From Clostridium felsineum DSM 794 (GTDB lineage Bacteria; Bacillota; Clostridia; Clostridiales; Clostridiaceae): a stretch of DNA of 64,000 nucleotides. Positions 17,525 to 25,207 of the stretch are shown here, piece after piece. The first letter of the stretch is position 1; each line of letters opens with the position of its first letter. A program made the position numbers and the translations under genes. Location of the stretch: positions 558,001 through 622,000 of the forward strand of contig NZ_CP096980.1 of the NCBI RefSeq assembly GCF_002006355.2, in the 5' to 3' direction. The notes below the pieces were generated by a model. The model did no database searches, was not told the origin of the DNA, and saw only the letters and a program-made list of their open reading frames with translations.

Positions 17525-18625
17525 ATGAATAATTATCCAATTATAACAAAGAAAAAAATTAAAAGTAATAACGAAGTCAAAAGAATTCAAAAAGAGAACA
17601 AAAAGAAGTATGGAAGAAGAATGTTATTTGGATATCCTAAAGCAAGTATACCTAAAATAGTTATAGAAAATGGTTGTATTGATATGGTAGGAAATAAAAG
17701 TCAGTCTGAAATTCAGGCTGTTGAAGCAAATAAGCTTTTAGAGGCTATTGAGAAAAATGAACTTACAGGAATGAGTGGAAATGGTTTTGCAACTTATAAA
17801 AAAATTAAAGTAGCAATTGCAGCACCTGGTGAAAATAAAGTAATTATTGTAAATGGTGCTGAATGCGATCCTGGTTTAACTCATGATGCATGGCTTATTA
17901 GGAATAGATTAAATGATATTATTTTTGGAAGTAAATTATTAGCAGAAATGCTTCATACATCAAAAGTTTTTTTAGCCGCAAAATTGTTAAAGAATGAAGT
18001 TATTGAGGGTATAAATGTTAAAAATCTTCCTAATCGTTACCCAACAGGTGCAGAAAAAGTATTAATAAAAGAAGTACTTGATATGGAAGTGGATAAAAAT
18101 GAAATTCCAGTAAAGAAAGGAATTTTAGTTATAAATGTTCAAACTGTAATCATGATCGCTGAAATAGCAAAAGGTGAGTTTTTAAAGGGAAGTAGATATA
18201 TTACAGTTGCTGATTATGAAACAGGAGAAGCTAAGGTTGCAAGAGTTAATTATGATATGGATGTAAAGGAAGTATTAGAGAAAGTTTTTGGTAATAGAAA
18301 AGGTAAAGCAATATTTACAGGCGGAGGTATTATGGCGGCTCATAAAGCCCAAGAAAATGAAAAAGTTACTCCACTAACCAATTTTATTGGCTATTCAAAG
18401 GAAGTAACTTATAATAATGAGTCTAAATGTAAAAAGTGTAGAGGATGTACTAAAAACTGCCCTATGGGAATTCAAGTTCATAAGGTAATAGGAGATCAAG
18501 AAAAAAATATAAAAACTAATATGAAGAGTTATGGAGTAGAGGATTGCATAAATTGTGGTTCATGTACATTTTTATGTATGGCTGGAAAAAACACAATGGA
18601 AATTGTAAATATGAATTCTAAATAG
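17525..18625 (+). CDS. Stand-alone RnfC-like iron-sulfur protein
   Basis: The 366-residue protein resembles RnfC/NqrA-type SLBB proteins. The N-terminal half has the Rossmann-like core with GMSGNGFATYKKI and the IIVNGAECDPGLTHD stretch typical of RnfC. The C-terminus has two ferredoxin-like motifs, CKKCRGCTKNCP (about 300-311) and CINCGSCTFLC (about 340-350), enough for two 4Fe-4S clusters. No other Rnf subunit (A, B, D, E, G) is adjacent, and the protein is shorter than Rnf-complex RnfC. This fits the RnfC-related proteins found alone in clostridia. Electron donor and acceptor are unknown. The context (MarR, MATE) suggests a stress- or drug-inducible redox role. Confidence 0.78.
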   Translation: MNNYPIITKKKIKSNNEVKRIQKENKKKYGRRMLFGYPKASIPKIVIENGCIDMVGNKSQSEIQAVEANKLLEAIEKNELTGMSGNGFATYKKIKVAIAAPGENKVIIVNGAECDPGLTHDAWLIRNRLNDIIFGSKLLAEMLHTSKVFLAAKLLKNEVIEGINVKNLPNRYPTGAEKVLIKEVLDMEVDKNEIPVKKGILVINVQTVIMIAEIAKGEFLKGSRYITVADYETGEAKVARVNYDMDVKEVLEKVFGNRKGKAIFTGGGIMAAHKAQENEKVTPLTNFIGYSKEVTYNNESKCKKCRGCTKNCPMGIQVHKVIGDQEKNIKTNMKSYGVEDCINCGSCTFLCMAGKNTMEIVNMNSK

Positions 18626-18680
18626 TTATGGTTGAGTATTTGTATTAATATATAAAGGGATAGAAAGGATCGATTGATTT

Positions 18681-20033
18681 ATGGAGAAAAATAGTAAACT
18701 GGTCATGATGGAGAAGGGAGAAATATGGAAGGTACTTTTAAAGCTTGGAATTCCTACAATGGTAGGTATGATGATATCTGCATTATTTGTTTCTGTTGAT
18801 GGATATTTTGTTGGTAATTTAGGAAAGCAACAAATGGCAGCAGTTACGGTTACAACTCCATTAACTTATATTATTACAGGACTTGGTTCTCTTCTTGGTG
18901 GTGGTGGTTCAATATACATTGCAAAACTGCTTGGTCAGAAAAATTACAAAAAAGCAAACGATGCTGGATCTGTTATTATGGATACTTCATTAATTGTTGG
19001 AGTTATTTTTGTAGCTATATTATTAATTTTTATGAACCCAATATTGAGAGGTCTTGGAGCAAGTAATACAGATATAGTATTTGCAAAACAATATGCCCAA
19101 ATTTTTTCGATTTCATTGTTTTTTAATCTTTTTAACGTAACATGTAATAATATGTTAGCATCTGAGGGTGCAACAATGTATAGTATGGTTGCAATGCTTG
19201 TAAGTGGAATTTCAAATGTTTTTCTAAACCCAGTATTTATTTATGGACTTCATATGGGAATAAGAGGTTCTGGTACTGCAACTCTTGTAGCTAACATACT
19301 TACAACTTTAGTTTATTTATATTATATTGGAGCCAAAAAAGGTAGTGTTAGATATAATTTTTTAAACTTTAAACCAGTTAAAGAGTATTATGTAGAAACT
19401 GCAAAGGTTGGAGTTGTTCTTATGATCTTCCAATTACTTTATAGTGCCTCAATAGCTATAACTAATGTACTTGGTGCAGGTTATGGAGATGCGTGTGTAG
19501 CTGCAATTGGAATTGAAGTTAGAATAACCTCATTGGGGTTCATGGCAATAACAGGATTTACAAAGGGATTTCAGTCATTTGTTGGTTTTAGTTTTGGTGC
19601 AAAGGCGTTTGATAGAGTTAGATCATCTAAAAATATAGCACTCATTTGGACTACAGCATTTTGTGTTATTTGTAGTGTTTTAATGATTATATTTGCAAAA
19701 CCTCTTGTTGCAATATTTAACAATGATGCACAAGTTGTATCTATTGGAGTAAAGGCACTTGTATATTATTCAGTTACATTTATGGGAATGGGCTTTATAA
19801 TGGTATATACTTTGTTATTCTTGGCTACAAATCAAGCAAAATACGGTGGAATTGTTTCTCTTGCAAGGCAGGGAGTAATTTTAATACCAGGATTATTTAT
19901 ACTAAATGCTATATTTGGAATGCAAGGTATTCTTTTAGCACAACCATTAGCTGATGGTTTAACAGTACTGCTTATTTTATTATTAGCTTATAAATCATCA
20001 AAAAAATTAAATCAAGTAGCAGCAAATGCTTAA
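18681..20033 (+). CDS. MATE family efflux transporter
   Basis: This 450-residue membrane protein has the twelve-helix MATE layout in two similar halves. Typical stretches are LKLGIPTMVGMMISALFVSVDGYFVG at the first helix, then GLGSLLGGGGSIYIAKLLGQ, and in the second half GIEVRITSLGFMAITGFTKGFQSFVGFSFGAK. MATE proteins expel cationic drugs or metabolites by Na+ or H+ antiport. It may be co-transcribed with the MarR and RnfC-like genes. Because it is 2 kb from the NRPS/Pfa cluster it could export that product, but the more direct association is with the MarR gene. A strong terminator follows. Confidence 0.92.
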   Translation: MEKNSKLVMMEKGEIWKVLLKLGIPTMVGMMISALFVSVDGYFVGNLGKQQMAAVTVTTPLTYIITGLGSLLGGGGSIYIAKLLGQKNYKKANDAGSVIMDTSLIVGVIFVAILLIFMNPILRGLGASNTDIVFAKQYAQIFSISLFFNLFNVTCNNMLASEGATMYSMVAMLVSGISNVFLNPVFIYGLHMGIRGSGTATLVANILTTLVYLYYIGAKKGSVRYNFLNFKPVKEYYVETAKVGVVLMIFQLLYSASIAITNVLGAGYGDACVAAIGIEVRITSLGFMAITGFTKGFQSFVGFSFGAKAFDRVRSSKNIALIWTTAFCVICSVLMIIFAKPLVAIFNNDAQVVSIGVKALVYYSVTFMGMGFIMVYTLLFLATNQAKYGGIVSLARQGVILIPGLFILNAIFGMQGILLAQPLADGLTVLLILLLAYKSSKKLNQVAANA

Positions 20034-20080
20034 GATATTATTATAAAGAGAGTATATATTTTAATTATATAAATATATAG

Positions 20081-20131
20081 AAAAAACGATGCAAAGCCTA
20101 TTAATATAATGGTTTTGTGTCGTTTTTTATT
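20081..20131 (+). terminator. Rho-independent terminator after the MATE gene
   Basis: An 18-base arm (AAAAAACGATGCAAAGCC) pairs with GGTTTTGTGTCGTTTTTT, with three G-T wobbles, and ends in a T-run. Confidence 0.85.
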
Positions 20132-20155
20132 TTAAATTATCACAAACATGAAACA

Positions 20156-20184
20156 TTGACAATATTTATTCTTTGTATTATTAT
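20156..20184 (+). promoter_or_regulatory. Promoter of the M-box/Nramp transcript
   Basis: TTGACA (20156-20161), a 17-base spacer and TATTAT (20179-20184) lie just before the riboswitch aptamer. Confidence 0.75.
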
Positions 20185-20204
20185 GTAGAAAGTAAAGTTA
20201 ATAT

Positions 20205-20357
20205 GTATTGTTAGGTGAGGCTCCTATATAGATATATGCTACTGCCCAAAAATATCGAAAGATGCCAATGGGTTAGCAGGTACTACCGAATTAAGGTTTT
20301 ACTTAATGTAGCTGGGTTTACCCAAAGCTATATAGTGCTAAAGCTCAACGAAAGATA
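20205..20357 (+). ncRNA. M-box (ykoK leader) magnesium riboswitch
   Basis: The conserved aptamer segments appear in order: GTTAGGTGAGGCTCCTATAT, GCTACTGCCCA, GATGCCAATGGGTTAGCAGG, the TAGCTGGGTTTACCCA arm and TATAGTGCTAAAGCTCAACG. These match the M-box consensus closely. The M-box folds with Mg2+ and turns off magnesium transporter genes when Mg2+ is plentiful. It is followed by a T-rich terminator region and, beyond a small leader ORF, by an Nramp-related transporter, the pairing reported for C. acetobutylicum. Confidence 0.95.
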
Positions 20358-20380
20358 GAATATTTTTGTTGTTGTTTTGT

Positions 20381-20411
20381 GAGGCCTTTTTGGGGCTTTT
20401 TTTATTTTTTT
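20381..20411 (+). terminator. Expression-platform terminator of the M-box
   Basis: GAGGCC and GGGGCT form a short stem with one mismatch around a T loop, followed by a long T-run (20397-20410). This is where transcription should stop when the aptamer binds Mg2+. Confidence 0.65.
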
Positions 20412-20424
20412 GGAGGTGAAATCA

Positions 20425-20514
20425 ATGGACGCAGACCCTAGTCATTTATGCAAGAACAACATACAATTTTCAAAAAACATAAACGTGGGGAAACTGCCTA
20501 AATTGTTTGTATAA
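20425..20514 (+). CDS. Leader ORF (29 aa) starting Met-Asp-Ala-Asp-Pro
   Basis: ATG 20425 sits 8 bases behind a strong GGAGG (20412-20416) and opens a 29-codon ORF. It begins MDADPSHLC and ends KLPKLFV, with stop TAA at 20512-20514. It lies after the riboswitch terminator, so it is made only when transcription reads through. The alternating acidic and proline codons at the extreme N-terminus recall MgtL (MEPDP) of enteric bacteria. There, translation in low Mg2+ destabilises the ribosome and raises magnesium transporter expression. The second half of the ORF forms one arm of the hairpin before the transporter gene. That it is a sensing leader peptide is inference. Confidence 0.6.
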   Translation: MDADPSHLCKNNIQFSKNINVGKLPKLFV

Positions 20515-20547
20515 AATTTAGTTTACTTTCCCATGTTATTTGGGAGG
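20482..20547 (+). promoter_or_regulatory. Hairpin and Shine-Dalgarno region before the Nramp gene
   Basis: AACGTGGG (20482-20489) pairs with CCCATGTT, AAA with TTT, and CTAAATT (20498-20504) with AATTTAG (20515-20521). The leader ORF stop codon lies in the loop. No T-run follows, so it is not a terminator. The 3' arm (TCCCA) could instead pair with TGGGA of the transporter's ribosome site (20541-20547). This gives two mutually exclusive folds that leader translation could choose between. Confidence 0.5.
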
Positions 20548-20556
20548 TAAAATTAA

Positions 20557-21792
20557 ATGAAAAAGAAAAACAAGCTATTGTTTATACTAGGCATTATTGG
20601 TCCAGGTTTAATAACAGTAAATGCTGGCAATGATGCAGGTGGTATAGCTACTTATGCAACGGTAGGAGCTTCATATAGTTATAAGATGCTGTGGGGACTT
20701 TTGTTAATTACATTTAGTCTAGCTGTAATTCAAGAAATGAATGCAAGAATGGCAGTAGTTACAGGAAAAGGCTTATCAGATTTAATAAGAGAAAATTATG
20801 GAGTTAAGTGGTCTTTGTTTGCAATGCTCATATTATTTATAGCTAATTTTGGTGTGTGCGTAGGAGATTTTGCTGGAATAGCTGCAAGCTTAGAGTTATT
20901 TGGGATTAGTAAATATATAACAGTACCTATTATGGCATTTTTAGTATGGCTTGTTATTACAAAAGGGTCATATGCTAAAACGGAAAAAGTTTTTTTAGCA
21001 TTCACCTTTGTATTTTTTACTTATATCATAACTTGTATAAAAGTTCATCCAGACTGGCATACAGTTATTAAAACTACAGTTACACCAAGCATAAGCTTTT
21101 CAAATGGATATATTTTAACGTTCATAGGAATGATAGGTACAACTATAACACCATATATGCAGTTTTATCTTCAGTCAGCAGTGGTGGACAAGGGCTTGAG
21201 TATAAAGGAATATAAATATGAAAAACTAGATGTATACTTAGGAGCCGTGTGGGGAAATTTAGTAGCATTTTTTATAATTGTTTGTACAGCAGTAACGCTT
21301 TATAAATACGGAATTAAAATAAATAGTGCACAAGAGGCAGCTATGGCATTAAAGCCTCTAGCAGGAAACTATGCTACAATACTTTTTGCAGCAGGACTAT
21401 TTGGAGCATCGGTTTTAGCTACAATGATAATACCACTATCAACAACATATGCTATTTGTGAAACCTTTGGACTGGAAAGAGGACTTGATAACTCATTTAA
21501 AGAGGCTAAAACTTTTTATGGAATTTTTACTTTTATGATTTTATTTAGTTCGGCATTAGTACTTGTTCCAAAGCTTTCCTTAGTAGGTATTATGCTTGTT
21601 ACTCAGCAAATTGCAGGTATACTTTGTCCAGTAATTCTTATATTTATGGTGCTTTTAATAAATAATAAGGATATTATGGGGAAATATATTAATAACAAAT
21701 TGCAAAATATAATAGTATACATAACAGTAGTTTTTATAATAGTATTATCAGTAATATTATTTGTATCACCAATAATAAATAAACTAATTTAA
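20557..21792 (+). CDS. Nramp-related magnesium transporter (NRMT)
   Basis: This 411-residue protein has the Nramp fold, about eleven membrane helices. The metal site differs from manganese/iron Nramps: helix 1 has GNDAGGIATYA in place of the usual DPGN, and helix 6 has GTTITPYMQFYLQS in place of the MPH methionine motif. Loss of the soft methionine ligand is the mark of Nramp-related Mg2+ transporters, first described in C. acetobutylicum under M-box control. The upstream M-box here supports the same assignment. The gene stands alone between terminators; its ribosome site TGGGAGG abuts the leader hairpin. Substrate Mg2+ is inferred from family and riboswitch. Confidence 0.9.
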   Translation: MKKKNKLLFILGIIGPGLITVNAGNDAGGIATYATVGASYSYKMLWGLLLITFSLAVIQEMNARMAVVTGKGLSDLIRENYGVKWSLFAMLILFIANFGVCVGDFAGIAASLELFGISKYITVPIMAFLVWLVITKGSYAKTEKVFLAFTFVFFTYIITCIKVHPDWHTVIKTTVTPSISFSNGYILTFIGMIGTTITPYMQFYLQSAVVDKGLSIKEYKYEKLDVYLGAVWGNLVAFFIIVCTAVTLYKYGIKINSAQEAAMALKPLAGNYATILFAAGLFGASVLATMIIPLSTTYAICETFGLERGLDNSFKEAKTFYGIFTFMILFSSALVLVPKLSLVGIMLVTQQIAGILCPVILIFMVLLINNKDIMGKYINNKLQNIIVYITVVFIIVLSVILFVSPIINKLI

Positions 21793-21818
21793 AATATTAA
21801 TACATTGTGATATATAGA

Positions 21819-21853
21819 AGATTCTAAGGAGGTATTTATTAGAAATCTTTTAT
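21819..21853 (+). terminator. Terminator after the Nramp gene
   Basis: AGATTCTAA pairs with TTAGAAATCT (one bulged A), followed by TTTTATAT. The loop holds a GGAGG by chance. Confidence 0.5.
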
Positions 21854-21863
21854 ATATTACTAC

Positions 21864-21918
21864 TTGACATGTTTATAAAAGAAAGATAAAATTAAAGCTG
21901 AGTTGAACGTGTTCAACT
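21864..21918 (+). promoter_or_regulatory. Promoter and palindromic operator of the tetR gene
   Basis: TTGACA (21864), 17 bases, TAAAAT (21887-21892), then the inverted repeat AGTTGAAC-GT-GTTCAACT at 21901-21918 over the likely transcription start. A near copy lies before the FAH-family gene at 22644. Confidence 0.75.
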
Positions 21919-21958
21919 ACATAGGGGAAATCTTAGCTAAGTGACGGAGGTGATTTCA

Positions 21959-22600
21959 TTGGATGAAGTGAGAAATAAGATACTGTGGGCAGCCAAGGAA
22001 CTTTTTAAAGAGAAAGGTTACAAAAAAACCACTATAAGACAAATAGTTGATAAATCAGGGGTTTTAATTGGCAGCATATATTACTTTTTTAAGAATAAAG
22101 AAGAAATATTTGAGACTATTGTTTTAGAGTTATTCGATAAAAGTGACAGTATAGTAAATGAAAGCTTTGATATAGAAACTCCTGCATTAAAGTATGCTAT
22201 TATGTGTGCTATAGAACTTAAAGCAGTTGAAATGCATGAATTGATATGTGAATTTTATTATGAAGCATATAGTTCGGATTTAATATTAAATAAGGTAGTA
22301 CGTCGTGCGGCTAAGAGGTCAGAGAAATTGTTTAAAGAATATAATAAGAAATATACCTTTGAAGACTATTATATACGTACATTAATGGTAAAGGGGTCAG
22401 TGAGAAGTGTTATTGTAAGTCGTTATTTAGATAAGAATGTTGATTTTGATAAAATTATAAATACATTTTTGCGAATAAGTCTTCAAGCGTTTAATGTGGA
22501 TAAAAATGAAATTGAAAGGGTAATAAGCTGCATAGGTAAAATGCAGAACAATATTCTTGAAATGGTAGATAGAATAGGTAATGAAACATTTTCTGTATAA
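21959..22600 (+). CDS. TetR family transcriptional regulator
   Basis: The protein (about 213 aa) has a TetR N-terminal helix-turn-helix: AKELFKEKGYKKTTIRQIVDKSG followed by SIYYFFKNKEEIFE. The C-terminal ligand-binding part is helical and not assignable to a ligand. The start is best placed at TTG 21959, eight bases after GGAGG at 21946-21950; a GTG at 21941 in frame precedes that site and has none of its own. An 8-base inverted repeat sits on its promoter and a variant on the next gene's leader. It probably represses itself and the FAH-family gene downstream. Confidence 0.88.
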   Translation: MDEVRNKILWAAKELFKEKGYKKTTIRQIVDKSGVLIGSIYYFFKNKEEIFETIVLELFDKSDSIVNESFDIETPALKYAIMCAIELKAVEMHELICEFYYEAYSSDLILNKVVRRAAKRSEKLFKEYNKKYTFEDYYIRTLMVKGSVRSVIVSRYLDKNVDFDKIINTFLRISLQAFNVDKNEIERVISCIGKMQNNILEMVDRIGNETFSV

Positions 22601-22602
22601 GT

Positions 22603-22634
22603 AAAAATACCATTCGTTTAGAGTGGTATTTTTT
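22603..22634 (+). terminator. Terminator after the tetR gene
   Basis: AAAAATACCA pairs with TGGTATTTTT with an 11-base loop and a terminal T-run. Confidence 0.8.
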
Positions 22635-22643
22635 AGAATAGTA

Positions 22644-22658
22644 TTTGAACATGTTAAA
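22644..22658 (+). promoter_or_regulatory. Second TetR operator candidate before the FAH gene
   Basis: TTTGAAC-AT-GTTAAA repeats the core TTGAAC-NN-GTTCAA of the operator at 21901 with one mismatch in the right arm. It lies about 22 bases upstream of the FAH-family start codon. Confidence 0.55.
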
Positions 22659-22680
22659 ATAGGCATTAGGGGGAATAGTA

Positions 22681-23694
22681 ATGAGATTAAAAAAAGTAAA
22701 AATTCAGGGTAGTGAAAAATGTACGCTATGTGTATTAAAGGATGATATATGGCTTTCATTTGAAGCCCTACTTAAAGGTGTACCTAATGATGGTACTAAG
22801 GAGCGTTTTAGACTTGAAAAAGTATCAGATGACCTTATTGAATTTTTAAAAGATATAAAAATTCTTAAACCTAAACTTGAAGAATTAATAGAAGCTGCAA
22901 AAGCTAGTAAGGTTAAATTAACGCTAAAGGGCGAAGAAGTTATTCCATTTAGACCATTACTTTATCGTGATTTTATGCTTGGAGAACGTCACTTAATTAA
23001 TAGTTCACGTGGATTTACCAAGCGTATGCTTCCTAAGGTTATGCCATTAGTGAAAATTTATGAAAGTATAACACGAAAGCCTTTTCCTGCTTTTTTACCT
23101 AAAAAACCTTGGTATGATAACCCAGTATATTATAAAGGCAATCATTTATCCTTTTTTACTGATGGGGATACTATAAAATATCCTAAATATGCTGAAATAA
23201 AGGATTATGAGCTCGAGCTAGGTATGATTATTACTAAAGATATATTGAATGTTACTGAAAAGGAAGGCTTTGATGCAATAGGAGCATTTTGTGTATTTAA
23301 TGATTTTAGTGCACGTAATGTACAGTTAGATGAGATGAAGAAAACAGGATTTGGTCCATGTAAATCAAAGGATTTTGCAAGTGCAATTTCTTCAGAGGTT
23401 GTAACATCAGATGAAATACTGCCAATTTTAGATACATTAAAGGCAAGAGTTTTTGTAAACGGTAAAAAAGCTTCAGAAGGGAAATTAAATGAATTTTATC
23501 ATTCCTTGGGAAGAGCCGTTAGTTATGCATCTAAAGGAGAGAAGGTTTATGCAGGAGAATTTATGGCTACAGGTACTATTCCAAATTGCTGCGGTATGGA
23601 AAATGATGTACTTTTAGAAGGTGGAGATACTATCAGACTTGAAATTGATAAGGTAGGAGAACTTACCAACATAATAGGCAAAACATCATTATAA
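22681..23694 (+). CDS. Fumarylacetoacetate hydrolase family protein
   Basis: The 337-residue enzyme has the C-terminal FAH fold with its divalent-metal site. The ligands are expected in YELELGMII (two glutamates) and DFSARNVQ (aspartate), and the lysine in GPCKSKDF; a glycine-rich ATGTIPNC stretch lies near the end. Family members hydrolyse or decarboxylate 2-oxo-acid type substrates such as fumarylpyruvate or oxaloacetate. The N-terminal 100 residues are less typical. No aromatic degradation genes are adjacent, so the substrate is open. It is paired with the TetR gene by a shared operator, which suggests induction by a small metabolite. Start ATG behind AGGGGG. Confidence 0.85.
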   Translation: MRLKKVKIQGSEKCTLCVLKDDIWLSFEALLKGVPNDGTKERFRLEKVSDDLIEFLKDIKILKPKLEELIEAAKASKVKLTLKGEEVIPFRPLLYRDFMLGERHLINSSRGFTKRMLPKVMPLVKIYESITRKPFPAFLPKKPWYDNPVYYKGNHLSFFTDGDTIKYPKYAEIKDYELELGMIITKDILNVTEKEGFDAIGAFCVFNDFSARNVQLDEMKKTGFGPCKSKDFASAISSEVVTSDEILPILDTLKARVFVNGKKASEGKLNEFYHSLGRAVSYASKGEKVYAGEFMATGTIPNCCGMENDVLLEGGDTIRLEIDKVGELTNIIGKTSL

Positions 23695-23699
23695 AAAAT

Positions 23700-23752
23700 A
23701 AGAGGATAATAAACTCTCTAGAGTAGAATTTTAGAGAGTTTAGCATCCTCTT
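23700..23752. terminator. Bidirectional terminator between FAH gene and ABC operon
   Basis: AAGAGGAT and TAAACTCTCT pair with AGAGAGTTTA and ATCCTCTT in a long, nearly perfect stem between convergent genes. Confidence 0.85.
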
Positions 23753-23753
23753 A

Positions 23754-24497
23754 TTAGTTGTTTACTATATTTAAAAATTGATTTAATCGTGGATTAGTAG
23801 AAGTTTTGAAAATGTGTTCTGGACTGCCAGAATCAATAATTAGTCCATTGTCCATAAATACAACCTTATGAGCTGCATCTCTAGCAAAGCTCATTTTATG
23901 AGTTACTACAATCATTGTCATTCCTTCATTTGAAAGTTCTTTCATTACTTTTAGTACCTCAGCTTCTAATTCTGGATCTAATGCAGAAGTTGGTTCATCA
24001 AAAAGTAAAACTTCAGGATCCATTGCCATGGCACGAGCTATAGCAACTCTTTGCTGTTGACCACCTGAAAGTTCATGTGGATATTGATCTTTTTTTTCTG
24101 CAAGTCCTACCTTATCGAGAAGGGTTATTCCACGATCTCTTGCAACATTCTTTGAACGTTTCAAAACTGTTAACTGACCCTCCATTATGTTTTGGAGTAC
24201 AGTCATGTGAGGAAAAAGGTAAAAACCTTGAAATACCATGCCAGTTTTTTTTCTCAATTTTATTATGTCATTGGTATAAACATTTTTGTTTGTACCAAAT
24301 TCTAATTTTAAATCATCAATATCTATAGAACCTATATTAGGTTTTTCTAAAAGGTTTATACATCTCAAAAGTGTAGTTTTTCCTGAGCCGGAAGGACCAA
24401 TAATAACAGTAGTCTCTCCTTTATTAACCTTGAGATCAATACCTTTTAAGATTTCTGCTTTTCCAAAACTTTTGTGTAAGTTACTTATAGTTATCAT
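23754..24497 (-). CDS. Polar amino acid ABC transporter, ATP-binding protein
   Basis: The 247-residue ATPase has Walker A GPSGSGKTTLLRCINLLEKP (about 34), the signature LSGGQQQRVAIARAMAMDP (about 142), Walker B LLFDEPTSALDPE, and the H-loop VVTHKM. The sequence is typical of GlnQ/TcyC-type ATPases. It is the last gene of a three-gene operon (binding protein, permease, ATPase) and follows the permease by 14 bases. It energises amino acid uptake at the inner face of the membrane. Confidence 0.95.
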   Translation of the reverse strand: MITISNLHKSFGKAEILKGIDLKVNKGETTVIIGPSGSGKTTLLRCINLLEKPNIGSIDIDDLKLEFGTNKNVYTNDIIKLRKKTGMVFQGFYLFPHMTVLQNIMEGQLTVLKRSKNVARDRGITLLDKVGLAEKKDQYPHELSGGQQQRVAIARAMAMDPEVLLFDEPTSALDPELEAEVLKVMKELSNEGMTMIVVTHKMSFARDAAHKVVFMDNGLIIDSGSPEHIFKTSTNPRLNQFLNIVNN

Positions 24498-24511
24498 AAA
24501 AAACCTCCTAA

Positions 24512-25195
24512 CTATCTTGTAGTATATCTTGAAAGTCTATTTTCTAGCTTATTTTGAACTGTTGTAAGTATGGTGCAGAAGATATAGTAGATAAAAGCTG
24601 CCTCAATATATAGAAAAAGAGGTTCGTAGGTAGTTGCAGTTATTCTTTGGGCAACTTGAAACATTTCTGCAACAGTTATAGTAGCAGCAAGGGAGGTATC
24701 TTTAACAAGACTTATAAAAGAATTAGCTAAAGGTGGAATTGAAACTCTTGCAGCCTGTGGTAGAATAACGCGTCTAAGTGCTTGTGAGTAAGTCATTCCT
24801 ATGGAAAAACCAGCTTCCCACTGACCTTTAGGAATAGATAAAATTGCAGCTCTAATAACTTCAGAATTGTAAGCACCTACACTCAAGGTGAAGCCTATTA
24901 TTGCAGCAGTTAGTGGATTTATAGTTATTCCAACTGTAGGAAGTCCGAAGAAAATTATAAATAACTGCACAAGAAGAGGTGTACCTCTTATAATTGATAC
25001 ATAAAATCTAGCTAAAAGCTTTAAAGGCGTAATGTTTGATATTCTTGCTAGAGCAGTTAATAGGGCAAGAACTAAGCCTAAAGCAAAGGAAATAAGAGTA
25101 AGGGGGACTGTAAATTCTAGTCCCGCTTTTAATAATGGTAAAAATGAGTCCTTTAAAATACCTAATATTCTTAATGTATTGCTGTCAAAATTCAT
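24512..25195 (-). CDS. Polar amino acid ABC transporter, permease
   Basis: This 227-residue membrane protein has the HisM/GlnP fold with about five helices. It contains the ATPase-docking EAA loop SIPKGQWEAGFSIGMTYSQA, where the family consensus is EAAxxxG. The middle has FYVSIIRGTPLLVQLFIIFFG, a hallmark of polar amino acid permeases. It lies between the binding protein and the ATPase on the minus strand with short gaps, and the complex would use a homodimer of it. Confidence 0.95.
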   Translation of the reverse strand: MNFDSNTLRILGILKDSFLPLLKAGLEFTVPLTLISFALGLVLALLTALARISNITPLKLLARFYVSIIRGTPLLVQLFIIFFGLPTVGITINPLTAAIIGFTLSVGAYNSEVIRAAILSIPKGQWEAGFSIGMTYSQALRRVILPQAARVSIPPLANSFISLVKDTSLAATITVAEMFQVAQRITATTYEPLFLYIEAAFIYYIFCTILTTVQNKLENRLSRYTTR

Positions 25196-25207
25196 AATAT
25201 CACCTTA

